DNA of 64,000 bases from Thermaurantimonas sp046295455 (GTDB lineage Bacteria > Bacteroidota > Bacteroidia > Flavobacteriales > Schleiferiaceae): contig JBKBNI010000002.1 in the NCBI GenBank assembly GCA_046295455.1, positions 124,001-188,000 of the forward strand, read 5' to 3'. A model generated the notes under the pieces. It saw nothing but the letters and a program-made list of their open reading frames with translations, made no database searches and was not told where the DNA came from. Shown here one piece after another: positions 54,726 through 62,992 of this stretch (position 1 is its first letter; each line of letters opens with the position of its first letter). The translations under genes were made by a program, and so were the position numbers.

Positions 54726-56053
54726 TTGCTTACTACTATCTTTTTGCTACGGATGTGACCCGATTCATTTACATTTACAATGTAGATCCCATTGGGAATC
54801 ATAGTTTTAATAGCCAATTCGTTGGATCCGTCCATAATGTGATCGCTTTGAATCAGGATTCTGCCAGTCAGGTCTGTGATTGAAATGTTTACCCTCTCCG
54901 GTAGTTCTCCTGAAAAAAACAGCCTCAACGTACCTTCCGTATAATTGGCATTCCATTTCCAATTTTTTTGATAGGAGTCTCTGACCGATAAATTGCTTCG
55001 TACGATCGTAAAATCCAAGTAGACCGGCAAGTGATCAGAATTTTCATAGAGTGCCGTAAGTACCGCAGGTGGAACACTTTGATTGGGTACGGGAGAAGTG
55101 GAAGTGATAAAATTTTTAAATCTCAATCCGTCATTTCCTGGAATTTTATACGATCCGCTTACATAGCGAATACCTCTTGACTCGGTGCGTATGGGGTCCG
55201 TAATCAGGATCATATCATATCGATCGTCTAACCCACCACCTACAAAACAGTTGTTGTTAGTCTGATTCAGACGTGTAGATTGCGTATGGGTAAATGCAAG
55301 AGTAGAATTATTGAACCACGTCCCCAATGAGTTGATTGGGTCATAAAATCGAATATTTTGATTTGAGTGATTTACGAGAGCCTGAAAACCGGCTTCTGAA
55401 GAAGAATTCATATTAAAATCACCCATTATAAATATGTTTTCTTCACCAATATTTTGGTCAATGTAGTTCATAACAGCCTCAAGGGCATGCTGTCGCTGTG
55501 TGATATCTGACGCAGTACCTCCGGCCTTTAAGTGCATTCCAATACACACAAAAAAGACCGTATCAACTCCGGGCAGTCCCAGGTTGGGGTGTTTGTAATA
55601 AAATCGATAAAAATCAATGCCACGGACAATATTTTGATTGTTGCTTCCGGTGGTGAGTAAAAACTGTGAATGAAGTTCAACCTTATTGGAATTATAATAA
55701 CAGGCATTCACGATATTGGAGTTATTGCTTCGGGTAAAATTTGCTCGTTTCATATGTGTCATTCCCCGATTCAAATAAATATTATTGTGAAATGCGACCA
55801 TAGGCCCGTCAAAAGCCCCTGGATTTACACCCATTTCCTGTACAATCAAAATATCTGGATTCACATAGTCAATGATGGTCCTGATATAATTGTCCTTGTT
55901 GTCAGGGTTATTTGTAGTATTTGTGCACTGCTGAAAGGTTATTCTGTAGTACAGCAGGTTATATGTCATCAGCCTGAGTGTATCGTAAGACTGAGCGGAT
56001 AAGGTATATGATTTTAAAAGAACAAGCGTAAGTAGCAGTAAACTTTTTTTCAT
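54722..56053 (-). CDS. Secreted EEP-family nuclease-like protein with T9SS type A sorting domain
   Basis: A 443-residue protein with a signal peptide (cut near TLSAQ). The DNase I-like catalytic residues are all visible: MTYNLLYYR (Asn), ILIVQEMG (Glu), IGMHLKAGG (His), IMGDFNMNSS (Asp and Asn) and NSDHLPVYLDF (Asp-His). The last 75 residues are a type A sorting domain (ISITDLTGRILIQ, GIYIVNV, KKIVVSK). It should therefore act outside the cell on DNA or another phosphodiester. It heads the operon, after the gldN terminator and a -7 motif four bases before its ATG. Specificity (nuclease or phospholipase) is open. Confidence 0.86.
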   Translation of the reverse strand: MKKSLLLLTLVLLKSYTLSAQSYDTLRLMTYNLLYYRITFQQCTNTTNNPDNKDNYIRTIIDYVNPDILIVQEMGVNPGAFDGPMVAFHNNIYLNRGMTHMKRANFTRSNNSNIVNACYYNSNKVELHSQFLLTTGSNNQNIVRGIDFYRFYYKHPNLGLPGVDTVFFVCIGMHLKAGGTASDITQRQHALEAVMNYIDQNIGEENIFIMGDFNMNSSSEAGFQALVNHSNQNIRFYDPINSLGTWFNNSTLAFTHTQSTRLNQTNNNCFVGGGLDDRYDMILITDPIRTESRGIRYVSGSYKIPGNDGLRFKNFITSTSPVPNQSVPPAVLTALYENSDHLPVYLDFTIVRSNLSVRDSYQKNWKWNANYTEGTLRLFFSGELPERVNISITDLTGRILIQSDHIMDGSNELAIKTMIPNGIYIVNVNESGHIRSKKIVVSK

Positions 56054-56057
56054 AAGA

Positions 56058-56065
56058 CAAAAATA
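56058..56065 (-). promoter_or_regulatory. -7 promoter motif (TATTTTTG) before the nuclease operon
   Basis: On the - strand TATTTTTG matches TAnnTTTG and ends four bases before the ATG at 56053. It lies just after the gldN terminator, which supports a new transcription unit starting here, possibly leaderless. Confidence 0.55.
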
Positions 56066-56103
56066 TTTGATTCATATTAAGTAAGTATTACCACAAAAAA
56101 AAA

Positions 56104-56120
56104 CCGTGGCAATGCCACGG
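56104..56120 (-). terminator. Intrinsic terminator after gldN
   Basis: On the - strand the hairpin CCGTGGC-ATT-GCCACGG is followed by nine T residues (56095-56103). It ends the porP-gldKLMN run and separates it from the nuclease operon. Confidence 0.9.
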
Positions 56121-56143
56121 CTTATTAAATGTGTTTTCACAAA

Positions 56144-56971
56144 TTAAAACTCCCAAAGGTCATTTTCAAAATTTCTCAGTTTTTCCCTGATATGCTGACC
56201 TTCAAGGAGTTGTTCTAAAGTTGATTTTCTCTTATACTCAGCTATAGATCGATCATAGACATTCTCTTCCTTATAAATTACCGAGGTGAAAAAACGTAAG
56301 TGAAAGACCTGGTCGAAAGTAAGACGTTGCATGTTATTACCGCGGTTAAAAGCAGTATTAGTAGCCAAAGCATAACGTGCATCTGGAAACCATACCCAAA
56401 ATAGAGGATAGATATCTTTTGTCTTCGGATTTTTGACCACAGGGGCTATTGCAATAATACGATTCTTTAACTCACCCCTCTGCTTGTCGAAAAACCAATC
56501 CGATTTTATATAATAAGCAATGACATCTTTGCTTTTAATTTCAATGGTATCAATCAAATCGATTTTGGAAGGATCATCAGGATTAACGATGGTGTCAATA
56601 GTCCTTACATACCGACTAACTTCTTCTGCAGTGTAAGGGATTTCAAACCGATCATCCCCAAACACATCTACGATAGTAGCCTCCTTGAGTATTCCATCAA
56701 TCAGAACATTAAAAAGTGATTTTCTGTCGGGAAGTGGTGTTTCGGGATAATATAGGTGAAAGTTAGCCTTTTCCTTAAGGTCGATCCTCTCCCAATGACG
56801 AGTGCTCCACATTAGGTCTGCCTCTCTCAGGTAAGGATATTCAAAAACCATATTGTTGTTGTGAAAGCGCGTTTGAGAAGGAATGATTCCGTCATCCTGA
56901 GGTGTAAGTACCTGTGCGAAGCCTATGGCAAAAGAGCCAATGAAGCCGATTAGAAAGACATACTTTTTCAT
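56144..56971 (-). CDS. gldN: T9SS/gliding motility ring protein GldN (PorN)
   Basis: Periplasmic partner of GldK in the ring attached to the outer membrane, 275 residues with a signal peptide (cut near GFAQV). Family features are EADLMWSTRHWERIDLKEKAN, the IDGILKEATIVDVFGDD segment and the C-terminal part with TFDQVFHLRFFTSVIYKEEN. The gene is 3 bases from gldM and is last before the terminator, in the same gldK-L-M-N order as P. gingivalis porK-L-M-N. Confidence 0.95.
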   Translation of the reverse strand: MKKYVFLIGFIGSFAIGFAQVLTPQDDGIIPSQTRFHNNNMVFEYPYLREADLMWSTRHWERIDLKEKANFHLYYPETPLPDRKSLFNVLIDGILKEATIVDVFGDDRFEIPYTAEEVSRYVRTIDTIVNPDDPSKIDLIDTIEIKSKDVIAYYIKSDWFFDKQRGELKNRIIAIAPVVKNPKTKDIYPLFWVWFPDARYALATNTAFNRGNNMQRLTFDQVFHLRFFTSVIYKEENVYDRSIAEYKRKSTLEQLLEGQHIREKLRNFENDLWEF

Positions 56972-56974
56972 ACC

Positions 56975-58516
56975 TTATTGGATATCAATAGAAATGGGGC
57001 TAATATTAGTTACCTGAAAATCTTTAGGGCCTATGGCGCGTATGTTGCGCACCGTAATACTTGATCCTGGTTTCAGAGTTTCAATTTTTTTACGGGTGGC
57101 ATCATCAAACCGATCCCCCCGGATCTGCTGTGGCGGAAAACCCGGAATTACAACTTCAAAAGAAACTACCTTGACTGATAGATCAAATACAAAATCCTCA
57201 AATACGGCCTGAATTTCTGCGTTTTTAACGGCATTTGCTGAGAAGAGGCCGCCTTTTCTGTTGTAAATCATACCGGAAGCCTGTGGAAGACCTTTGATTC
57301 TGAACTTCTTTTCACCGGCCTTTCTCGTGCCTTCTTCTGATTTCACATAAACTTCGTAAGTGGCAGACGTACCTTCCATTTTCGTAATATCCACGATGTA
57401 TGTTCCATCAGATTTTTTGGTCAAGCCAGGACCTCTTACCTCTACCTTCGATGGATCTACACCCGGCACACCTACTTCCAGGGGATTGTCTACACCTCTA
57501 TAAAGTACGTTCATCGCCGTAGGAGATATCACTACCGATGAAGGAGCTACTGTGTATTTCTGAGTCGGGATTTCATATTCTTTTTCTTCACCGTTTTGGC
57601 GAATGATTATTTTTCCGGAGTAGGTTTTTTCACCGACGGTTGTAGCTGGCACTTTATATTTTGCGATACCATTTACGATATTTGATGGGTCAATCTTTTG
57701 ACCATTGATGATGACTTCAGGTTTTTGGGTCGCATCGAATGCTGCAAGAAATATTTCGGCTTCATAATTTTCACCTTGAGTGAGAAACTGTGCGTTTGGT
57801 TTGACAACGGCATATACATCCGAAAATTTGAGATCTGACTTTCCGATGTTACTTTGTAAATAAGAAATTATGTCTGCTTCAGCATTTCTGACATTTGCCT
57901 GAATACCTGTCAGGAAAGGAAGAACAGCGGCCAAGGGATAGTGTTCAAAAGTGGCATTTTCCCAATCTACCATTACATCACCTACTTTTTGTTTTCCAGT
58001 ATTGAAGTTTGATTCAAGCATTGCAGTGAGCGATGGATTGTCGCTTACATAGGATTTCATTTTGTCTCTGAATGCTTCTAATTTCTCCCGGAGTTCCTTG
58101 GCCTTGCCTCCACCGCCGACAGATGGGTCATTGAGAAGAAAATTGGCGACTTTCTCTCTATTGTCCAATCTTTTAGGCTTACCGGATTTTTCGTCGATAC
58201 CCCCGGTTATTTCAATTAATTCTTTCTTTAAATCTTCAATGTAGTTAAATAATTCTGTAGAATTTGCCTTAACTTCATAAGCTTTGTCTCTCCAAATCCC
58301 GGCTTTTTCAGGATTTTCAGAGGCAGCTTTGTCAAACGCTTCATAAATGAAGGATAATTTTTTTTCAACGGTCATCACCGTGGATGACAAATCTTCATTG
58401 AGTTTGGTTAAGGCATCTAAAATATCTTTAGATATATTCAATGCTAACAGAGCCGTCAGCACTAAATACATCATATTGATCATTCGTTGTCTTGGACTAA
58501 GTTTTCCGGTTGCCAT
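56975..58516 (-). CDS. gldM: T9SS motor protein GldM (PorM)
   Basis: Stator-like protein of the T9SS/gliding motor, 513 residues. The N-terminus is the conserved GKLSPRQRMINMMYLVLTALLALNISKD, giving one membrane helix that packs with the GldL helices. Coiled segments (about 40-220) and four or so extracytoplasmic beta domains follow and reach across the periplasm to GldK/GldN. Length is normal. It lies between gldL and gldN with short spacers. Confidence 0.96.
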   Translation of the reverse strand: MATGKLSPRQRMINMMYLVLTALLALNISKDILDALTKLNEDLSSTVMTVEKKLSFIYEAFDKAASENPEKAGIWRDKAYEVKANSTELFNYIEDLKKELIEITGGIDEKSGKPKRLDNREKVANFLLNDPSVGGGGKAKELREKLEAFRDKMKSYVSDNPSLTAMLESNFNTGKQKVGDVMVDWENATFEHYPLAAVLPFLTGIQANVRNAEADIISYLQSNIGKSDLKFSDVYAVVKPNAQFLTQGENYEAEIFLAAFDATQKPEVIINGQKIDPSNIVNGIAKYKVPATTVGEKTYSGKIIIRQNGEEKEYEIPTQKYTVAPSSVVISPTAMNVLYRGVDNPLEVGVPGVDPSKVEVRGPGLTKKSDGTYIVDITKMEGTSATYEVYVKSEEGTRKAGEKKFRIKGLPQASGMIYNRKGGLFSANAVKNAEIQAVFEDFVFDLSVKVVSFEVVIPGFPPQQIRGDRFDDATRKKIETLKPGSSITVRNIRAIGPKDFQVTNISPISIDIQ

Positions 58517-58542
58517 TGGTTACTAATTTGGTGGGTTCTTTA

Positions 58543-59217
58543 CTATGAACGGTTCACGCCCATTGCTGATAGCATACCTCCATAGACTCTATTAAGGGCA
58601 GCCATATTGTTAACCAGCTCGCTGAGTTCGGTTGAGAGCTTTTCGGTGTTTTCTATGCTGCTTCCTAATTTTTCGATTAATGCATTTTGCAACTCCATTT
58701 GACTGGCTGTGCCTTCAAGCTGTACGGCATAAAGTGCATTTAGGCTTTCCATGTGTTTGGCAGCCAAGGTTATTTGCTGATTATATTGCTGAGTACCTGA
58801 GGCTGCATCAATTGTTTCATTAAGCTTAGATGCGGCATCTCCAAATTTCCGAAGACCGTCGCCCAGGCTTCTGATTAATTCTTCATCAATATTAGCTTCC
58901 TTAAGCATTAAATCAAGTTCTTGTGTAATACTTCCAGACTGCTGAACGAGTGCATTGGAATTTTTAGAATCGAAGTCTTCAACACCTGCTAATTCGGGGT
59001 ACACTAATGTCCAGTCATACTCTGGAGCTGGTTTTTCAAAGGCAGAAAAGAAAAATATGACTGCCTCTGTGGTAAGTCCAGCAATGAGCATGGCATCCGC
59101 TCCAGTCCAGTGTAGAATTTTAAACATAGCTCCAAGGATTACAATAGACGCCCCGAAACCATACATTTTTGCCAAAAAGTTCTTGAATTTTTTACCGTTT
59201 ACATCGATTAGTGGCAT
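58543..59217 (-). CDS. gldL: T9SS motor protein GldL (PorL)
   Basis: Inner-membrane half of the proton-driven T9SS motor, 224 residues. Two helices are close to the N-terminus: MYGFGASIVILGAMFKILHWTGAD and MLIAGLTTEAVIFFFSAF, the first matching the family hallmark. A membrane-embedded Glu in the second helix (TEAVIFF) matches the residue thought to respond to the proton flow. The cytoplasmic remainder is helical. Confidence 0.96.
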   Translation of the reverse strand: MPLIDVNGKKFKNFLAKMYGFGASIVILGAMFKILHWTGADAMLIAGLTTEAVIFFFSAFEKPAPEYDWTLVYPELAGVEDFDSKNSNALVQQSGSITQELDLMLKEANIDEELIRSLGDGLRKFGDAASKLNETIDAASGTQQYNQQITLAAKHMESLNALYAVQLEGTASQMELQNALIEKLGSSIENTEKLSTELSELVNNMAALNRVYGGMLSAMGVNRS

Positions 59218-59259
59218 GTGTGATATAGATTAGAGTTAAACAATAATTAAGTTTTTGAA

Positions 59260-60681
59260 TTAAAAGTCTTTTATATCTCTTCCAAGGAATGACTGTACGC
59301 AGCGAAAGCCAACATATGATTTTCCTGTATCTTGATATTCAAAATCACGCGTGCTGACCTGCATGTAATAGGCTACATCCTTCCATGATCCACCGCGAAT
59401 CACTTTACGCTTGAGTGTCTCGTCATCTCTTTCGCTTGCATTATACTGAAAATCAGGACTTATGTCGCTTACATAATAATAAGAGGCTGCATCAAAAGCC
59501 GTAGAAGTCCACTCAGCTACATTTCCTGCCATATTATATAAATTGTATCCGTTAGGATTGTATGCAGTCACTTTTACTGGATAGAAGCCTCCATCAGCAG
59601 TGAGATTTCCGCGCATTGGTTTAAAATTAGCGAGATAGCATCCTGATGAATTTATGGCATATGGTCCACCCCATGGATAAGTCATATTATTCATTCCGCC
59701 ACGAGCAGCATACTCCCACTCGGCTTCTGTCGGCAGGCGAAATTCTTTTTCTTTAGACTCTCCTACAGAGACAAGATAATCGTTTCTGTACTTCGTTCTC
59801 CAGTTGCAAAACGCACGAGCCTGTTTCCATGTGACGCCCACTACGGGATAATCATCGTATGCAGGATGATAGAAGTAGTCGTCGTGCATGTGTTCATTAA
59901 ACGAATAGGCAAAATCATGTATCCAGCACAGTGTATCAGGAAATACATTGATAATGGACTGTTCGAAGAAAGATGACCTGTCTGATTCTTCCTTGACATC
60001 TTTTATGTAGTCGCGATAAGAAAACTTCTTACCATCGTTGTCTTCATCAAAGTAATCAAAAATAACACGGTTTGATTTTTGAGCAGCTTTCTGTTTGTTA
60101 ATCCAAAAAAACACGTAGTTCAACTGCCTTGCGTCGATGATGCGCTCTCCCATAAAGCGCTCTTCTGGAGGAAGATACATCGACTCTATGATCTGGGTAT
60201 ATTCTTCACTGGGATATTTTCTAGGATCCCAAATCAACTTTGGTTCCCAATTGATAGTCTTTTTCATGGAATCCGGATAATTAGCTTCCATGTATTCATC
60301 AAAAAAAGTTGGTCTTCGAACATTTTCAGGAGAGATAAATTCATACCCCGGAACATCTTCATTTTCGGCAAGGCGGTATCTGAGGATTGAGTCTCTCACC
60401 CACTCTATGAACTGTCGGTATTCGTTATTGGTGATTTCTGTTTGGTCCATCCAGAATGCAGGAACCGAAACTGTTTTGGTGGGACTGATCTGAGCGTAGG
60501 GAACATCCTGATCTGCATTTCCCATATTGAAGGATCCCTGCCTGATAAATACCATACCGTAGGGCTCTGAGGGATACCATCTTGGCCTATTTTTTACGCC
60601 TACCAGCTCACCATGATCCGAACTTCTGCAAGAAGTTAATACTATACCAATCAGAAATAACCATGAGGCAATTCGTATCAT
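59260..60681 (-). CDS. gldK: T9SS lipoprotein GldK (PorK)
   Basis: Outer-membrane lipoprotein that forms the periplasmic ring with GldN, 473 residues. The signal ends in a lipobox (GIVLTSC, Cys18). The protein has an FGE/sulfatase-modifying fold: IRQGSFNMGNADQD, AFWMDQTEITNNEYRQF, RLPTEAEWEYAARGG, NMAGNVAEWT and VIRGGSWKD. An insertion of about 150 residues (about 120-270) is typical of GldK. It follows porP by 85 bases that hold a 14-base palindrome. Confidence 0.95.
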   Translation of the reverse strand: MIRIASWLFLIGIVLTSCRSSDHGELVGVKNRPRWYPSEPYGMVFIRQGSFNMGNADQDVPYAQISPTKTVSVPAFWMDQTEITNNEYRQFIEWVRDSILRYRLAENEDVPGYEFISPENVRRPTFFDEYMEANYPDSMKKTINWEPKLIWDPRKYPSEEYTQIIESMYLPPEERFMGERIIDARQLNYVFFWINKQKAAQKSNRVIFDYFDEDNDGKKFSYRDYIKDVKEESDRSSFFEQSIINVFPDTLCWIHDFAYSFNEHMHDDYFYHPAYDDYPVVGVTWKQARAFCNWRTKYRNDYLVSVGESKEKEFRLPTEAEWEYAARGGMNNMTYPWGGPYAINSSGCYLANFKPMRGNLTADGGFYPVKVTAYNPNGYNLYNMAGNVAEWTSTAFDAASYYYVSDISPDFQYNASERDDETLKRKVIRGGSWKDVAYYMQVSTRDFEYQDTGKSYVGFRCVQSFLGRDIKDF

Positions 60682-60730
60682 ATTGCGGTGAATTTAATGA
60701 TTGAATTTTGGTTTGTTTTCATCGATTTAA

Positions 60731-60744
60731 AACGATGCATCGTT
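60731..60744. repeat. 14-base perfect palindrome between porP and gldK
   Basis: AACGATGCATCGTT is its own reverse complement. It lies in the 85-base gap between porP and gldK. It may be an operator, or a weak hairpin (AACGA-TGCA-TCGTT followed by TTAAAT on the - strand). A related ATCGAT lies at 60721-60726. Confidence 0.45.
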
Positions 60745-60766
60745 ATTTTTATTTCAGAGCGCTATA

Positions 60767-61714
60767 TTACAAAAATCTAACATTTCTATAACTGCCAATT
60801 TCTCTAGGTGGAATGGTGATTTTGAAACAATATCTCAGAAAGAATTCATGACTTCCCGAGGATACTCTTCGCACAGATGAAGTGGTCAAATCATATGAAT
60901 ATCCCAATGCAAGAGAGGGTAAAACCTGAGCGCCTGCAAGGATAGCAATGGCATCAACCAGACGGTAAGAAATTCCACCCCAGAATTTTTCATTGAAGTA
61001 GCCCATCACATTGATGTCTGCTTGAAATTTGGTAAAGTCATATTTGATAAATGTGCCAGGCACAAGGACAAGGTTTAGATTTTCAAAAGGTATATTATAC
61101 CCAAATGATCCAAGCATAGTGCGACGACCTCTGAACTTGACTATGCCGCCTGCGCCATTTTCGAGGTCTGTTTCGGCTTCCAGTAAGCGCATGGAAGATA
61201 TTCCAGCACTGAACTTATTGCCCTCGTAATGCACCCCAAGTGAGATGTCCGGAGACAATCCGCTTGATGCAGGTGCACCGATCGAACCATCGGTAAGCCA
61301 CAGGTTGCCGCTGGGGGTGATCCAATCTGCATTGCCGATAGACTTATTGACTAGATCTACTCGTATGCCGATGCCAAGCTTACCCTCGGCTCTGTCGATG
61401 TGGTAGGCATATGACAAGCCAAAATTGACGTCGTCAAAGAAACCAATCTCATCCCGGTAAAGCCGTATACCCAGACCTCCGCGCAGAAAATTTACGGGAG
61501 ACTCTACCACTCCGCTTAATGTGGTTGGAGCTCCCTCGAATCCTACCCATTGACTCCGGTGTAATATGGTTGCACATATTGCAGACGGCATTCCTGTGTG
61601 GGCTGGATTGTAAAAGGTCTTATTAAACATGAATTGAGTGAACTGAATTTCCTGCTGGGCAATCGCATTGATTGTAAGAAAAATCAGAAATGTCAGTAAA
61701 GAAATTTTTTTCAT
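60767..61714 (-). CDS. porP: PorP/SprF-family T9SS outer-membrane protein
   Basis: A 315-residue beta-barrel with a signal peptide (cut near AIAQQ). The family opening EIQFTQFMFNKTFYNPAHTG is clear, and the chain ends in an aromatic-rich CFKITIPPRE...NVRFL segment. In P. gingivalis porP heads the porPKLMN operon and anchors the PorK/PorN ring region; SprF supports secretion of SprB in gliding bacteria. Its place directly before gldK favours the PorP role. Confidence 0.9.
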   Translation of the reverse strand: MKKISLLTFLIFLTINAIAQQEIQFTQFMFNKTFYNPAHTGMPSAICATILHRSQWVGFEGAPTTLSGVVESPVNFLRGGLGIRLYRDEIGFFDDVNFGLSYAYHIDRAEGKLGIGIRVDLVNKSIGNADWITPSGNLWLTDGSIGAPASSGLSPDISLGVHYEGNKFSAGISSMRLLEAETDLENGAGGIVKFRGRRTMLGSFGYNIPFENLNLVLVPGTFIKYDFTKFQADINVMGYFNEKFWGGISYRLVDAIAILAGAQVLPSLALGYSYDLTTSSVRRVSSGSHEFFLRYCFKITIPPREIGSYRNVRFL

Positions 61715-61801
61715 GCGCCCAATTTATGTGTTCGCTTTATACTTTGGCTAATTTATGAATTTTTTAAATTTCCAAAAATCAAAATTTTAATTCAGATTTT
61801 T

Positions 61802-62986
61802 TTACGAAAGAAGCATGCTTTTTTGATAAACTTTCCACCACCTAAGGGGTATTTCCTGATTTATGGCATTGTTGTAATCTTCTTCATCACAAGGGATTAG
61901 CAGATGACGTTCCCTCGTTTGATCATTTGCTGCAGTCGCAGGTACCTCCATCCACCATCTTCCGGTTTTTGGATTTTTGTAGAATATGATGTGATAATCA
62001 CCGTCCTCAATAATTACTGTAAATTTCAAAAAATCTTTTTTGGAAATTAGCGGATAGTCTCCTTTTCTAAGAAAAAAACCTTCTATAAAATACCACAACA
62101 TCTGGGACGCCAAAGCAGCAGAAATGGAATGATGGTCGAAAGCAGGATTGTATCCAAAAATGCCAATGGCAGACAGCTTATCGCTCAGACCTACATAGCG
62201 CATCACGGAGCAAGCTTCGTCTCCGGTGAAACCATTTGGCTGAACCTGAGCATGGCCGGGATTGTCGGCAGCTTTAATGCTCATCATATCAAATGATACG
62301 ATATCTGCATTTCGCACAAGCGGCTCAACGCGCTTGACAGGTCTGAGGTCACCGAGACGATAGTAGTCAAAATACATCTTTTCCATAAGCTGAATTTCGT
62401 CGGGGCTCACCATATAGGTTTGATAACCTATGTTGGTAAAATTGTTGAGCAAATAGGGTTGGTGGAGCACAATCCGGCTCAGATAGTTAAGATCGGTGAT
62501 TTCATCGGTTTGATTGCCAAGATCAAACTGGGGGTCTACGGAACAAATGTTTACAAACTGTTCGGCTTTCTCAAAACTTTTATATATAGGAAAAAGCAAA
62601 TCATTCGACCCTCCTATCACTACCGGAATTATTTGTCGGATAATTAACTCTTCGCAGACGATTTTCAGAGCTGCATGGGTATCTGCTATGGTTTGGCCTC
62701 TGTGCAGGTTTCCAAGATCGGCGATGACTTCTGGATTCCAGTTTCCAGGAAATAGTCTGTACAACTGATAGCGAATTTTATCCACTCCGGCCGCGGATCC
62801 TTTATTGAATTTCGATGCTCTGTCCTCAGGCGCTCCTATGATGGCTATCCGAATGTTTTCGAGGTCCGGAAGACCATCAAATTCACTGTGAATCCGAATC
62901 AGACTGCCAAGCCGGGCAGGAATCTGGTCGCGTACATCTTCGACACAAGTTTCTGGTACCGGATACAATAGTTCGGAGAGATCCAT
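61802..62986 (-). CDS. Arginase-fold protein with degenerate metal site
   Basis: A 394-residue protein of the ureohydrolase fold, usually annotated formimidoylglutamase in Bacteroidota. Motif 1 reads GGSND (normally GGDHS, the His lost); motif 2 reads VDPQFDLG (normally DAHxD, His to Gln, both Asp kept); motif 3 reads SFDMMS (normally SxDxD, second Asp lost). About half of the usual manganese ligands are missing, so a typical hydrolase reaction is unlikely. It lies 6 bases after topA and 87 bases before porP. As I recall, a related gene stands next to gldK in other Bacteroidota, which hints at a link to T9SS. Confidence 0.82.
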   Translation of the reverse strand: MDLSELLYPVPETCVEDVRDQIPARLGSLIRIHSEFDGLPDLENIRIAIIGAPEDRASKFNKGSAAGVDKIRYQLYRLFPGNWNPEVIADLGNLHRGQTIADTHAALKIVCEELIIRQIIPVVIGGSNDLLFPIYKSFEKAEQFVNICSVDPQFDLGNQTDEITDLNYLSRIVLHQPYLLNNFTNIGYQTYMVSPDEIQLMEKMYFDYYRLGDLRPVKRVEPLVRNADIVSFDMMSIKAADNPGHAQVQPNGFTGDEACSVMRYVGLSDKLSAIGIFGYNPAFDHHSISAALASQMLWYFIEGFFLRKGDYPLISKKDFLKFTVIIEDGDYHIIFYKNPKTGRWWMEVPATAANDQTRERHLLIPCDEEDYNNAINQEIPLRWWKVYQKSMLLS

Positions 62987-62992
62987 ACCGCT

